A stretch of DNA of 64,000 nt from Planococcus sp. MB-3u-03 (lineage in GTDB: Bacteria > Bacillota > Bacilli > Bacillales_A > Planococcaceae): assembly GCF_002833405.1 (NCBI RefSeq), contig NZ_CP025135.1, forward strand, positions 3,019,501 through 3,083,500, given 5' to 3'. The translations under genes were made by a program, and so were the position numbers. This document shows positions 9,039 to 18,328 of the stretch, piece by piece; the first letter of the stretch is position 1, and each line of letters starts with the position of its first letter. The notes below the pieces were generated by a model. The model did no database searches, was not told the origin of the DNA, and worked only from the letters and a program-made list of their open reading frames with translations.

Positions 9039-9683
9039 TTGGCTCTAGTATCCATAAAGGAGTTGGTGGTGCTGATTACGACGATTTTTTCCGCTGTTGC
9101 AGCTTACGTTGCGACCAGCATTGATTATGTCATCATTTTGCTGATCCTGTTTTCGCAGACGATGAAAAAGGGTCAGTTAAAGTCCATTGTCATCGGTCAA
9201 TATCTGGGAACAGCCATATTGGTGGGCGTCAGTCTGTTGGCTGCATACGGCCTTGCCCTCGTGCCAGAACATTGGGTCGGGCTACTCGGACTCATTCCGA
9301 TTTATCTGGGAATTAAAGTGTGGTTGAAAGAAGAAGAAAATGATGAAGAGGATATCTTATCCCGCTTATCTTCCGGAAAGTCCAATCGCTTGTTTGTAAC
9401 CGTCACGGTCATTACACTGGCGGCCGGCGGCGACAACATCGGCGTTTACATACCCTACTTTTCAACCTTGAACTTGAGTGAAACCGTTGTGATGCTGGTT
9501 GTCTTTGCCGTCATGGTCGCCGTCTTGTGTTATCTTAGCTACCGTTTGGCATCCGTTAAAGCTGTCTCTGAAACAATCGAAAAGTGGGAACGTTGGATTG
9601 TGCCGGTTGTCTTTATTGGATTGGGCATTATGATCCTGGTGGAGAATGGGACATTCCGTTTCCTTTGGAGTTTGATGAACTGA
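9039..9683 (+). CDS. cadD: CadD-family cadmium resistance transporter
   Basis: 214-aa membrane protein of the CadD/LysE-like family that lowers cytoplasmic Cd(II). TTG start at 9039 with AAGGA six bases upstream. Five to six hydrophobic helices are visible. Conserved CadD features include TSIDYVIILLILFSQ near the N-terminus, GLIPIYLGIK, and TLAAGGDNIGVYIPYFSTL in the middle. It is the first gene of a cadD-cadC-cadA cluster behind a palindromic operator. The same cadD plus CadC-type-repressor pairing is known from staphylococcal plasmids. The coding frame is intact, in contrast with the two genes that follow. Confidence 0.92.
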   Translation: MALVSIKELVVLITTIFSAVAAYVATSIDYVIILLILFSQTMKKGQLKSIVIGQYLGTAILVGVSLLAAYGLALVPEHWVGLLGLIPIYLGIKVWLKEEENDEEDILSRLSSGKSNRLFVTVTVITLAAGGDNIGVYIPYFSTLNLSETVVMLVVFAVMVAVLCYLSYRLASVKAVSETIEKWERWIVPVVFIGLGIMILVENGTFRFLWSLMN

Positions 9684-9763
9684 ATTGGTTTTTAATGCTC
9701 TTTGTTTCTATAGAAGAGAAAGACTGCTGTAAAACAGCGAGTCAGAAAAAGGAGTGAAAGAAA

Positions 9764-10127
9764 TTGGCAAAAGATATTTGTGATGTGGTCTGTGTAGACG
9801 AGGAAAAGGTGGAAAGAGTCCAGCAACAGCTGGCAGAACAAAATCCGTTGGAAGTGGCGAAAATTTTCAAGGCATTGTCCGACGATACGAGAATCAAAAT
9901 CGCTTATGCCTTATCGCTGGAGGACAAACTCTGTGTTTGCGACGTAGCCAATATCATCGGCTCTTCTACGGCCACCGCCTCCTATCACCTACGATTGCTA
10001 AAAATATGGGATTAGCAAAATACCGCAAAGAAGGAAAATTGGTCTATTATTCGTTGGATGATGCACATGTGAAACATCTGATTCAAGTGGCCTTCGCTCA
10101 TCAGAAGGGGTTGTTGAAGTTGGTTGA
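9764..10127 (+). pseudogene. cadC: CadC cadmium-sensing ArsR repressor, frameshifted
   Basis: TTG start behind AAGGAGTG. The N-terminal 81 residues carry the CadC metal site (Cys in DICDVVC and LCVCDV) and the winged-helix start. The frame then breaks at ~10003-10008, in an A5 run before TATGGG. One extra A restores [17 protein letters not shown]...[12 protein letters not shown], the rest of CadC. A second change in a G run near 10107-10110 is needed to end at TGA 10125-10127, so the true end is approximate. CadC dimers repress the cad promoter until Cd/Pb/Zn binds. Either the repressor is dead here or the two indels are sequencing errors. Confidence 0.8.
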
Positions 10128-12532
10128 GAAAGCAAAGATAGAAGAGGAAAAGCTGTCTATCGTGTTGAGGGATTTTCTTGTGCCAACTGTGCCGGGAAGT
10201 TCGAAAAGAACGTCAAAAATTCCCGGTGTGGAAGATGCGAAAGTGAATTTCGGCGCTTCTAAAATTTCCGTTTACGGCGAGGCGACTGTCGAGGAACTGG
10301 AAAAAGCCGGCGCTTTCGAGAATTTGAAAGTGGCACCGGAAAACCGAAACGCCAGGCGGCTCCTGAAGTGAACGTGGCAGTCGAAGACAAAAACGTCTTC
10401 CGTGTGGAAGGCTTTTTCGTGTGCGAACTGCGCAGGGAAATTTGAGAGCAACGTCAAGAAAATCCCCGGAGTCCAAGATGCAAAAGTGAATTTTGGGGCC
10501 TCGAAAATTTCCGTTTACGGGCGGCCTCGGTTGAAGAATTGGAAAAGCCGGTGCTTTTGAAAACTTGAAGGTCGCTCCTGAAATCACAAGTCGGCAAGCT
10601 GGTTCGAAAACGGAAACCGATAAAGCGACAGCTATAAAGAGAAAAAGTGCCGTTCTATCAAAAGTACAACGTCTTGCTCTACTCCACCCTGTTAATTGTC
10701 TTCGGATACATTTCCCAGTTCGTCAACGGGAAGAAAACTTGATGACGTCCCTCCTGTTCGTGGCAGCGATTGTTATTGGCGGATACTCGCTCTTTAAAGT
10801 CGGTTTCCAGAATTTAATACGCTTGGATTTCGACATGAAGACCCTCATGACCGTCGCGGTCATCGGGGCGGCCTTTATCGGCGAATGGGCGGAAGCGTCC
10901 ATCGTGGTCATTCTCTTTGCGATCAGTGAGGCACTGGAACGCTATTCCATGGACCGGGCCCGACAATCCATCCGTTCGTTGATGGACATTGCCCCGAAAG
11001 AGGCACTTGTCCGACGAAATGGACAAGAACAGTTGATTTCAGTGGACGACATTGCCGTCGGGGATACCATGATCGTCAAACCCGGACAAAAGATTGCGAT
11101 GGACGGCATGGTGGTCAACGGCTATTCGGCGGTCAATCAGGCAGCAATTACCGGTGAATCCGTACCTGTCGCCAAAACAGTGGATGATGAAGTCTTCGCT
11201 GGCACGCTGAATGAAGAAGGCTTGCTCGAAGTCAAAGTCACCAAGCTAGTCGAAGACACGACCATTGCAAAAATCATTCATTTGGTAGAAGAAGCGCAAG
11301 GCGAACGGGCTCCTTCACAGGCGTTTGTCGATAAATTCGCTAAATATTATACACCGATCATCATGGCCGTTGCAGCACTCGTGGCCATTGTCCCTCCCCT
11401 CTTGTTTGACGCCAACTGGGAAACCTGGGTCTATCAAGGGCTGGCTGTTCTAGTCGTAGGTTGTCCGTGTGCGTTGGTCATTTCGACTCCAATTTCTATT
11501 GTATCCGCTATTGGGAATGCAGCGAAAAAAGGTGTTTTGGTAAAAGGCGGCGTGTACCTGGAAGAAATGGGTGCCATCAAAGCGATTGCGTTTGACAAGA
11601 CCGGCACCCTGACCAAAGGGGTTCCTGTCGTCACAGACTTTGAGGTATTAACCAAGAGTATCAATGAAAAAGAACTACTTTCCATCGTCACAGCGCTGGA
11701 GTATCGCTCCCAGCACCCCCTTGCTTCGGCCATCATGAAAAAAGCGGACGCAGAGAACATTTCTTATTCTTCGGTCTTGGTCGAGGACTTCTCTTCCATT
11801 ACCGGCAAAGGGATTAAAGGAACTGTCGAAGGGATCACGTACTACATCGGCAGCCCGATTCTCTTCAACGAGCTGGGCGCCGCAAGTGCCGATAAGAACT
11901 TGGAACAAACCGTCACAGCTCTTCAAAATCAGGGAAAGACGGCGATGATCATCGGAACGGAACAAAATATCCTGGCGGTCATTGCCGTGGCAGATGAAGT
12001 CCGTGAATCCAGCAAGGAAGTCATCCAAAAATTGCACCAGATGGGCATCAAGAAGACGATCATGCTGACCGGTGACAACAAAGGGACCGGTCAGGCCATT
12101 GGCCAGCAGGTTGGCGTCACCGAAATCCAGGCCGAACTGATGCCGGAGGATAAACTGAATTTCATCAAACGCTTACGAGCTGAATACGGCAACGTCGCGA
12201 TGATTGGAGATGGCGTGAACGATGCTCCGGCACTCGCTGCCTCTACTGTCGGAATTGCCATGGGTGGTGCCGGAACCGATACCGCGATGGAAACCGCTGA
12301 TGTGGTCTTGATGGGCGATGATTTGAGCAAACTGCCATTCACGGTGAAATTGAGCCGGAAATCCCTGAACATCATCAAAGCGAACATCACGTTTGCAATC
12401 GGCATCAAAGTGATCGCGTTGCTATTGGTCATCCCGGGTTGGTTGACGCTCTGGATCGCCATTATGTCGGATATGGGTGCTACCCTTCTGGTCGCGTTAA
12501 ACAGTTTACGGCTGATGCGCGTAAAAGAGTAA
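10120..12532 (+). pseudogene. cadA: CadA cadmium/zinc P1B-2 ATPase, N-terminus broken by several frameshifts
   Basis: The catalytic part (from ~10741; 590+ aa) is open and complete: ITGES, CPC metal motif (GCPCALV), [27 protein letters not shown] and the usual final helices. Upstream, shifted frames encode two HMA domains, each with [11 protein letters not shown] and [14 protein letters not shown]. Every break (about 10155, 10215, 10420, 10520, 10545, 10640, 10730) falls in a short A, G or T run and is mended by one base. If these are errors, the real protein is a two-HMA CadA of ~800 aa starting near TTG 10120, overlapping cadC. If real, translation could restart inside and give an ATPase without HMA domains. 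Function: ATP-driven Cd/Zn/Pb export. Confidence 0.85.
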
Positions 12533-12534
12533 CG

Positions 12535-12568
12535 AAAAGAGCTTTCCAGCCAAATGGAAAGCTCTTTT
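12535..12568 (+). terminator. cad operon terminator
   Basis: 14-bp stem AAAAGAGCTTTCCA / TGGAAAGCTCTTTT starting two bases after the cadA stop codon, loop of six, T-run at the end. Confidence 0.85.
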
Positions 12569-12761
12569 CTGAAATACATACTATCGCTCATCCAGTCTGC
12601 AGCAAGATCTTATTTAATTCTTGAGATAAAGGGTATGGAGTTTTAGAAGGGGCTACCCTGTCACGAAGCAGCACCTTGTTAGTGCAGGTCCTCATTTGCG
12701 ATATAAAATAAGCAGAATCCTCATTTTATTCAATGACCAAATGCTAAAGGAGGAAACAGAA

Positions 12762-14175
12762 ATGACTGAAGAAGCAAAAAAGGATATTGATCTATTGGTG
12801 ATCGGAGCCGGGTCGGGCGGCTATGTGGCGGCCATTCGTGCTGCACAGCTCGGGAAAAAAGTGGTGTTGGTGGATAAGGCCGAATTAGGCGGCGTTTGCC
12901 TGAACCGCGGGTGTATCCCTTCCAAAGCGCTGATCAGTGCTTCTGAACGAGTAAAACATATCCAGCATGCCGGCTCTATGGGCATCAAGGTTTCGGGTGA
13001 AGTGGTCGTAGACATGCCGGAAGTCGTAAAATGGAAGGACGGCATCGTGAACAAACTCACGAGTGGGGTCCAGACCTTGCTGAAAGGTAACGGCGTGGAA
13101 GTCATTAGCGGTGAGGCTTACCTGGCTGAATCCCAGCAGGTAAAAGTCAAAACTGCAGACGGAGAACAGCTCTATACCTACAAAGATTTGATTCTGGCAA
13201 TCGGTTCCCTGCCGACCGAACTGAAAAGCCTGCCGTTCGATCAAGAACGGATTCTCTCATCAACAGAAGCTTTGACACTCCAAGAAGTGCCGAAACATCT
13301 CGTGGTGGTCGGTGGTGGGTATATCGGTTGGAACTCGGAACAGCGTATGCCAAATTCGGAGCCAAAGTGACCATCCTGGAAGGAACGGATACCATTCTTC
13401 CGGGAACGGACTCTGCACTGACAAATGTGGTAAAACGTCACTTAAAAGATTTAGGAATCACCGTCATAACCAATGCCATGGTCCAAGGCGGTGAAAATAC
13501 AGGTGAAGAAGTCAATGTCAGGTTCCAAGTGAATGGCAAGGAAGAAATCGTTACCGGCGATTACTGCTTGGTTTCCATCGGGAGAAAACCGAACACAGGA
13601 AGCATCGGCTTAGAAAATATTGGTGTGGAACTTGATCAACGTGGATTTATCAAGATAAATAACCAATGTCGAACCACGATTGACCATGTGTACGCAATCG
13701 GCGATTGTGCAGGCGGTGACCTTCTTGCCCACAAAGCGAGTTATGAAGGCAAGATTGCGGCTGAAGTGGCAAGCGGACAAAAAGCGTGATTGATTTTCAA
13801 GCGATGCCGTTTGTTATCTTCAGCGATCCGGAAGTTGCGTATACCGGATTGACCGAAAAGCGGCAAAAGAACAGGGCTATGAGACAGTTTCAAGTCGTTT
13901 TCCGTTCCAGGCGAACGGTCGCGCTTTATCCATTTCCGATGCCGATGGTTTTGTGCAGATTGTGGCTGAAAAGAGACCAAAAGAGTATTGGGTGTCCAGA
14001 TGGTGGGACCGGAAGTATCATCTCTTATTGCTGAAGCAGTTTTGCGATTGAGACCGGAGCAACTGCCGAAGACCTCAGCCTGACGATTCACGCCCACCCT
14101 ACATTGCCGGAGCCATTGATGGAAGCTGCGGAAGGAATCATGGGACACCCAATTCATATGTTGAACAGAAAATAA
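12762..14175 (+). pseudogene. lpdA: Dihydrolipoamide dehydrogenase-like flavoprotein, frameshifted
   Basis: ATG 12762 behind AAAGGAGGAAAC. Class I pyridine-nucleotide-disulphide oxidoreductase: FAD motif GAGSGGYVAAIRAA, redox disulphide GGVCLNRGCIPSK, NAD motif GGGYIG, second FAD motif YAIGDCAGGD, and a C-terminal dimer domain ending [16 protein letters not shown], with the catalytic His-Pro and Glu. It would oxidise dihydrolipoyl groups of 2-oxoacid dehydrogenases or a related dithiol. There is no C-terminal Cys pair, so it is not MerA. The frame breaks at ~13330 (T run), ~13786 (CC), ~13858, ~13970 and ~14040 (A or T runs), each cured by one base. It stands alone, without E1/E2 genes, after the cad operon terminator. 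Confidence 0.8.
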
Positions 14176-14359
14176 CTTTAGCGAAAACATCATCGAGACC
14201 GGCCTGCATATTCATAAGCGCAGGCCGGATTTTTACATTGGTGTATTTGTGATTTTCTAAGGCGATGTTTAACAGACTAGCTAATCAATTTACTCGCTGT
14301 TCTTATAAAAGAGTTCTTTATGACAAAAATCTACTTAAATTGAAAAGGATGGGATTTTC

Positions 14360-15016
14360 ATGAAGACAGACAAAAAGGAGCCTATATACCGGCACTCAAA
14401 TACCATTGGATGACCCGGTTCTATGATCCGTTAATTCAATGGGGAATGCAGGAAAAGAAATTAAAATGCATCTGGTCCATCAAACAGCCCTTCAATCCGG
14501 AGAAGTGGTAATGGATCTGGCTTGTGGCACAGGGACGCTTGCTCTTTTCTTCAGCGTTCACAACCCAGAGTGCATGTGGTTGGAGTTGATGCTGATCCCG
14601 AAATACTATCCGTCGCCAAAAGAAGGTAAAGAAAATCAAGTCCATCATATCCGGTTTGAGGAAGGATTTTCTGATCGACTTCCTTTGCCAATCATCTATT
14701 TCATCATGTCTTTACCAGTTTATTTATTCATCATTTGACACTAGAGAAGAAGAAGGAAACATTTGAAGAAGTTCATCGGACACTCAGATCAGGCGGTCAA
14801 TTTCATCTTCTGGATTTCGATAAACCGCAAAATGGCTTGATGCGTGTTGCCTTCTTCCCCGTCCAATTCCTAGACGGATTTGAAACCACTTCCCCTCATG
14901 TCAAAGGCATTATTCCAACTCTCTTGAAAGAAACCGGATTTGCTGCAATTGAAGAGACGGGGCAATTTTCAACCGTGGTTGGAACGTTACGGGCATACAG
15001 AGCTTTTAAGGCATAA
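14360..15016 (+). pseudogene. Class I SAM-dependent methyltransferase, frameshifted
   Basis: ATG 14360. Across frames the protein reads as a ~215-aa methyltransferase: the start MKTDKKGAYIPALKYHW, SAM-binding motif I VVMDLACGTGTLAL, acidic motif II in VVGVDADPEIL, then FEEVHRTLRSGGQFHLLDFDKP and ETTSPHVKGIIPTLLKETGF. Breaks lie at ~14382 (A5), ~14540-14560 and ~14700-14735. The substrate is unknown. UbiE/MenG-like or arsenite methyltransferase-like roles are possible from the fold, but no arsenite-binding Cys set is seen. It closes the metal-resistance block. The density of single-base breaks is the same as in cadA and lpd. Confidence 0.65.
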
Positions 15017-15128
15017 ATTTCTCGATATTCCGCTACTTTCTTTCACCGTACTTGCATTTTCTATATCTATTTTCATTAAATTCACTTTGTAATCATGAGG
15101 GACAAAACTTAAAAGGTTATTAGAAAAG

Positions 15129-15220
15129 CGTTCGTAAAAGTACACGTTTGCGAACGATTGAAAATAGCTAAAAACCTAAAAGAACGTTCGTAAAAGTGTC
15201 AAAACACTTTACGAACGTTC
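15129..15220. repeat. Two related palindromes, right edge of cadmium block
   Basis: First: a 28-bp imperfect palindrome at 15129-15156 (CGTTCGTAAA...TTTGCGAACG). Second: a near-perfect 17-bp stem, GAACGTTCGTAAAAGTGT (15182-15199) with its complement at 15204-15220. Both share TTCGTAAAAGT with the palindrome at 7627. A 28-bp two-arm layout is typical of recombinase core sites. A hairpin or terminator role is also possible for the second. Confidence 0.5.
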
Positions 15221-15302
15221 AGAATTAATCTGTAGATTAACGAACAGAGATATTTTCATGAATACAAGACTATTCACTTTATCAGTGTAATATTGTTTGG
15301 GC

Positions 15303-15686
15303 TTATTTTAGTCCCAACCACTTCTTTAATTTCTCAAAGATACTTAAAGGTTTCTGGTGACCTTCAACATGTTTTTTAATAGCAGAATGATCACTTTCTA
15401 ACACAGCATCTACTTGTTGTTGATTAATTGCTCCTGCCCATTCTACCTTGTCATTAGTGATGAAATAGTGTGATTTACAATTAAGAGTCCAATTTCCGAC
15501 TGATGGTCTGAGCGAAACTGTTTCACCATCATAAATTAGTTTCCACCTTGCAGGTGAAAGTGAAGTGACAATGACAGATTTACATCCACAAGGACACAAA
15601 TGCTTGGCAACATCAAATTCAATAGAAATATACAAAACATCTGATTCCATCTGAGAAGGAATATATTCGACAAATCTATGCTTCAT
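15303..15686 (-). CDS. DUF6527 family metal-binding protein
   Basis: 127 aa from ATG 15686, which overlaps the last codons of the E1-like gene; a GAGG site lies upstream. A longer reading to 15755 exists but has no ribosome site. A Cys/His cluster HLCPCGCKSV (residues ~28-37), a later NCKSHYF and W-rich strands (RWKLIYDG, VGNWTLNC, VEWAG) match the DUF6527 pattern. The C-terminus is basic and amphipathic (EKLKKWLGLK). From family knowledge, DUF6527 proteins are encoded beside bacterial ubiquitin-like E1/E2 genes and are suspected processing or target-linked factors. The exact activity here is not known. Overlap implies coupled translation with the partner gene. Confidence 0.7.
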   Translation of the reverse strand: MKHRFVEYIPSQMESDVLYISIEFDVAKHLCPCGCKSVIVTSLSPARWKLIYDGETVSLRPSVGNWTLNCKSHYFITNDKVEWAGAINQQQVDAVLESDHSAIKKHVEGHQKPLSIFEKLKKWLGLK

Positions 15687-16842
15687 GCCCAAATTCCTCT
15701 TCATCAATGATAAATGTTGAATTAAAGAAAGTATCTTCTGTGGCGTAGAAACCATTCATTTTCTTCCATGTTATAACCGCTTGTACCGCATTTAATGCAT
15801 TGAGTTCAGAGATTTGAATGTTTTGAGCGTAAATGTCTTGATCAGCAGCCTCTGACATAGCAATTTTATTTAAATATGTTTGATTTTCAGGTGTCACAAG
15901 TGTTCTTCTTACAGTGCCTCTCACTGAATCATTCACCAAGGTAACTCCCATACCTAAATCTATAAAGGGAATGCCCTGCGTCATTAAATAGGAAATGATT
16001 GTTCGTTTAGCCTCTGCTTTATCAATTGCAAGAAATACAAAATCATGCCCCCCTAACAAATCAACATTTGCTTCGTTTAAGTATTGATCATAAGCAACTA
16101 TCTCATTACGGAGAGCTTCATATTTCTCTTTAAAAAAGGAACTTTTGCTCGGCCTTTCTCTGAGCTCGTTTAGTGTCATTGCTCCTGGCATTCTAAAAGC
16201 ATTATGATTCAGTATGTCATCCCCATCAAATATAGAGATTTGTTTAACCGGTGTTTTGCTGACAAAATCTAATAAATACGAGCCGGTACCGCCTAAGCCA
16301 ACTATGGCTATTTTCTGATTCCGTAGTTTTTGTGAAGCGTTTGTTAAATTAGCTCGGGCAGTATGCGTATCTGCATATTTAAAAACGCTACTTTCATTAA
16401 ATGTATACTCACTGCTATATTGAGCAGAAATTCCGGGATCGATAGATTTGGCTGGATCTGATAACAACTCAATATACTTGGTCATTTTTGTATAAAAATC
16501 AGCATAACTTCCTGTAACCGGTTTAGAAGACAAGTAGTAGTTCCCTAAAATTTCTGAATTTAATTTATTTGTCGTAGCACTATTTACAAATGATGAGCTT
16601 GGTTGACCAAGTTGATTGCAAGGATATTCTCCCGCAAAGTAAACAGTGTGATCCTGCGGTGCCCCTATGCTTTCACCAGATATCGTTAGGGGGCAAAAGA
16701 TGGCCCCGAACAATATCTTCTTTTCTGCATTGACGTAAGGTATTCCTGCAACAACTAGATTACTCTCTACTATAGAGGTGGAATACCCATCGTCCTTTAA
16801 CTTTTTCAAATCTTCATTAAGATCGATTAGTTGAGTCGACAT
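15676..16842 (-). CDS. DUF6791-ThiF fusion: E1-like adenylyltransferase
   Basis: 388 aa, ATG start behind GAGGGGATG. Residues ~1-165 match the DUF6791 type of N-terminal domain, with a notable HTVYFAGEYPCNQ (Cys75). Residues ~172-375 form a ThiF/MoeB/E1 Rossmann domain with nucleotide loop IVGLGGTGSYL (182-187 GLGGTG), the acidic FDGDDI after strand 2, NHNAFRMPG (Arg finger region) and AIDKAEAKR. The E1 half has no Cys, so if a thioester forms it must use Cys50 or Cys75 in the N-terminal domain or a partner. This would fit an E1/E2-like fusion. No ubiquitin-like protein gene is adjacent. Operon with DUF6527; divergent from an XRE repressor with shared operators. Activity is inferred. Confidence 0.75.
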   Translation of the reverse strand: MSTQLIDLNEDLKKLKDDGYSTSIVESNLVVAGIPYVNAEKKILFGAIFCPLTISGESIGAPQDHTVYFAGEYPCNQLGQPSSSFVNSATTNKLNSEILGNYYLSSKPVTGSYADFYTKMTKYIELLSDPAKSIDPGISAQYSSEYTFNESSVFKYADTHTARANLTNASQKLRNQKIAIVGLGGTGSYLLDFVSKTPVKQISIFDGDDILNHNAFRMPGAMTLNELRERPSKSSFFKEKYEALRNEIVAYDQYLNEANVDLLGGHDFVFLAIDKAEAKRTIISYLMTQGIPFIDLGMGVTLVNDSVRGTVRRTLVTPENQTYLNKIAMSEAADQDIYAQNIQISELNALNAVQAVITWKKMNGFYATEDTFFNSTFIIDEEEFGHEA

Positions 16843-17185
16843 TTATTCGCATCCCCTCTTTCATATCAATAGTATCCCCAAAAGAATAGTGCTGCTTTTG
16901 TTTGCCGCCATCGTCATTCTTTTTGTAGATACCATAGTATATGACTGTTGCGATTCATTATAACTACAAAAGCTAATTCAACGACCTCTTGAAAAGAATA
17001 CTTCCTCTTTTCAATTTCTTTTCTTCAGCATTAATTATTACTGTAATTAATTTTTCATAAACTTACACCCCTTCATTTTTATTCACATGTGTTACTTTAT
17101 TTATAACATTTGTTATTTAAGTTGTCAACCTATTATAACATGTGTTATTTTAATGAAACAGAATGTTACTAAGAGAGGGACTTTT
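16843..17185. promoter_or_regulatory. Divergent control region with three TAACAnnTGTTA operators
   Basis: 343 AT-rich bases between the minus-strand E1 unit and the plus-strand XRE gene. Three 12-bp palindromes lie at 17083-17094 (TCACATGTGTTA), 17104-17115 (TAACATTTGTTA) and 17136-17147 (TAACATGTGTTA). TTGTCA at 17122-17127 sits among them as a likely -35. This is the layout of an autoregulated XRE repressor that may also control the opposite operon. Confidence 0.65.
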
Positions 17186-17511
17186 ATGTTATTAAAAACA
17201 GACTAATACGAAAACGTAAAGAACTCAATATAACTCAAACTGAATTAGCCAAGAGAGCTGGATTAACCGCACCTTCTATCAGTCAGTATGAATCCGGGCT
17301 GCGAAATCCTCCCTACGAGGCTATCCTCAAATTAGCAAACGCTTTAAGTGTGAGTGCTGATTATCTAATTTCCGGAAGTGAAGCTAGTAATGATAATTCA
17401 ATTGATCCGATACAAAGTGTACTTCTTAAAATTACGCAAAGTCTTTCGACTTCACAAAAGAAGATGTCGTTTTTCTGTTCTCTCCTCGTTAGGGCAAGAA
17501 AAACATTTTGA
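17186..17511 (+). pseudogene. XRE-family helix-turn-helix repressor, frameshifted at its fifth codon
   Basis: ATG 17186 has a good AGAGAGGGA site but reads into TAA after six codons. One extra A in the A5 run at 17194-17198 gives MLLKNRLIRKRKELNITQ, then TELAKRAGLTAPSISQYESG, a complete lambda-repressor-like HTH of ~65 residues followed by ~40 residues ending RARKTF (~108 aa). Like the other breaks in this window it is a homopolymer shortfall, so the gene may well be intact in the cell. Its TGA (17509-17511) overlaps the TTG start of the next gene, giving an XRE-ImmA-like pair. Probable repressor of its own operon and of the divergent E1/DUF6527 genes through the TAACAnnTGTTA sites. Confidence 0.7.
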
Positions 17512-18281
17512 TTTTTACTCAACAGATCCAAAACAATATGCAAATCATATATAAATCAGAATTTAATGAGATCTTTCCTATTAGCGTTTCAAAATTAACT
17601 GAGAAATTCAATGTACGCGTAATAAAAGGAGACCTTAACGAAGAGGCAGACGCCATATTATTTAAAAAAAGTAAAGTTATAATTGTTGATAGTCGTCTAG
17701 AACTTGAAACTAGAATTAATTTCGCTATAACTACTTTGGTTGGACACCTCGTCATACCTTGGCATATTAAAGACACATATCACTTAAGAAAATTTGGAAC
17801 TTCTACATTGCTTACAGACAAAACAGAAACGATAGAAGCTACTCAATTCTCTACTAATTTACTAACACCACCTTTAGAATTAGAAAAATATTTTTCAATT
17901 TATAAAGAAAAAAATGTAAGTCTAGAAGAACTAAAAAAACTTGCTGAAGAAAAATACCATGTCTCTTTAACCAATTTGTGCAACCGTCTGGTTGAACTGC
18001 ATAGTGATAGATTCGTCGTAGTAACCTCTGATGAGGACGGTATTAAAAAGCCTTTCTCAAGTGGTATCACATTAAAGGAGAAAGGTACTTTACTAGACGA
18101 AAGAAGTAAAGCTTTTGAGCTGTTGAAATACTCTACTAAAGAAGAGGAATTTAAAGAAGGATTAGTAAAAGCAAATGCTTGGATAAATAATGTATCTGAT
18201 GAAGAAACAGTTTACGAGAGTTCAGTTTATAGTCGCAAATACAATTCTGTCCTTACATTAATAACAAAATCGAATAGATAA
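17508..18281 (+). CDS. ImmA/IrrE-like protein lacking the HExxH zinc motif
   Basis: 257 aa, TTG start overlapping the XRE stop by four bases (TTGA), so translation is coupled. ImmA/IrrE metallopeptidases cleave or inactivate a partner XRE repressor. The fold can be followed: ADAILFKKSKVIIVDS before the active helix, then RINFAITTLVGHLVIPWH where the family has R-x-x-F-x-x-A-HELGH, and EATQFSTNLLTP where it has E-ANxFAxxLLMP. The first His and catalytic Glu are replaced (TTLVGH), so peptidase activity should be lost while repressor binding may remain. The C-terminal half (~130-257) is a helical domain with NLCNRLVELHSDRFVVV. It could act as a non-proteolytic anti-repressor. Confidence 0.7.
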   Translation: MIFTQQIQNNMQIIYKSEFNEIFPISVSKLTEKFNVRVIKGDLNEEADAILFKKSKVIIVDSRLELETRINFAITTLVGHLVIPWHIKDTYHLRKFGTSTLLTDKTETIEATQFSTNLLTPPLELEKYFSIYKEKNVSLEELKKLAEEKYHVSLTNLCNRLVELHSDRFVVVTSDEDGIKKPFSSGITLKEKGTLLDERSKAFELLKYSTKEEEFKEGLVKANAWINNVSDEETVYESSVYSRKYNSVLTLITKSNR

Positions 18282-18294
18282 ATTTAATAATCAT

Positions 18295-18328
18295 AAAAGA
18301 CAGTCTCCACTTCAGAGACTGTCTTTTT
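18295..18328. terminator. Bidirectional terminator
   Basis: AGACAGTCTC (18298-18307) / GAGACTGTCT (18315-18324) with A-run before and T-run after. It serves the convergent ImmA-like gene and resolvase gene. Confidence 0.85.

Noticed and set aside
10213..10587. Open frames on the minus strand across the cadA N-terminus
   Set aside because: They are shadows of the two repeated HMA-domain coding segments, which explain the sequence fully once homopolymer breaks are repaired.
12620..12720. Possible structured RNA upstream of lpd (GGGGCTACCCTG...GCAC/GTGC hairpin)
   Set aside because: Only one short stem could be drawn and it matches no riboswitch or T-box pattern I know.
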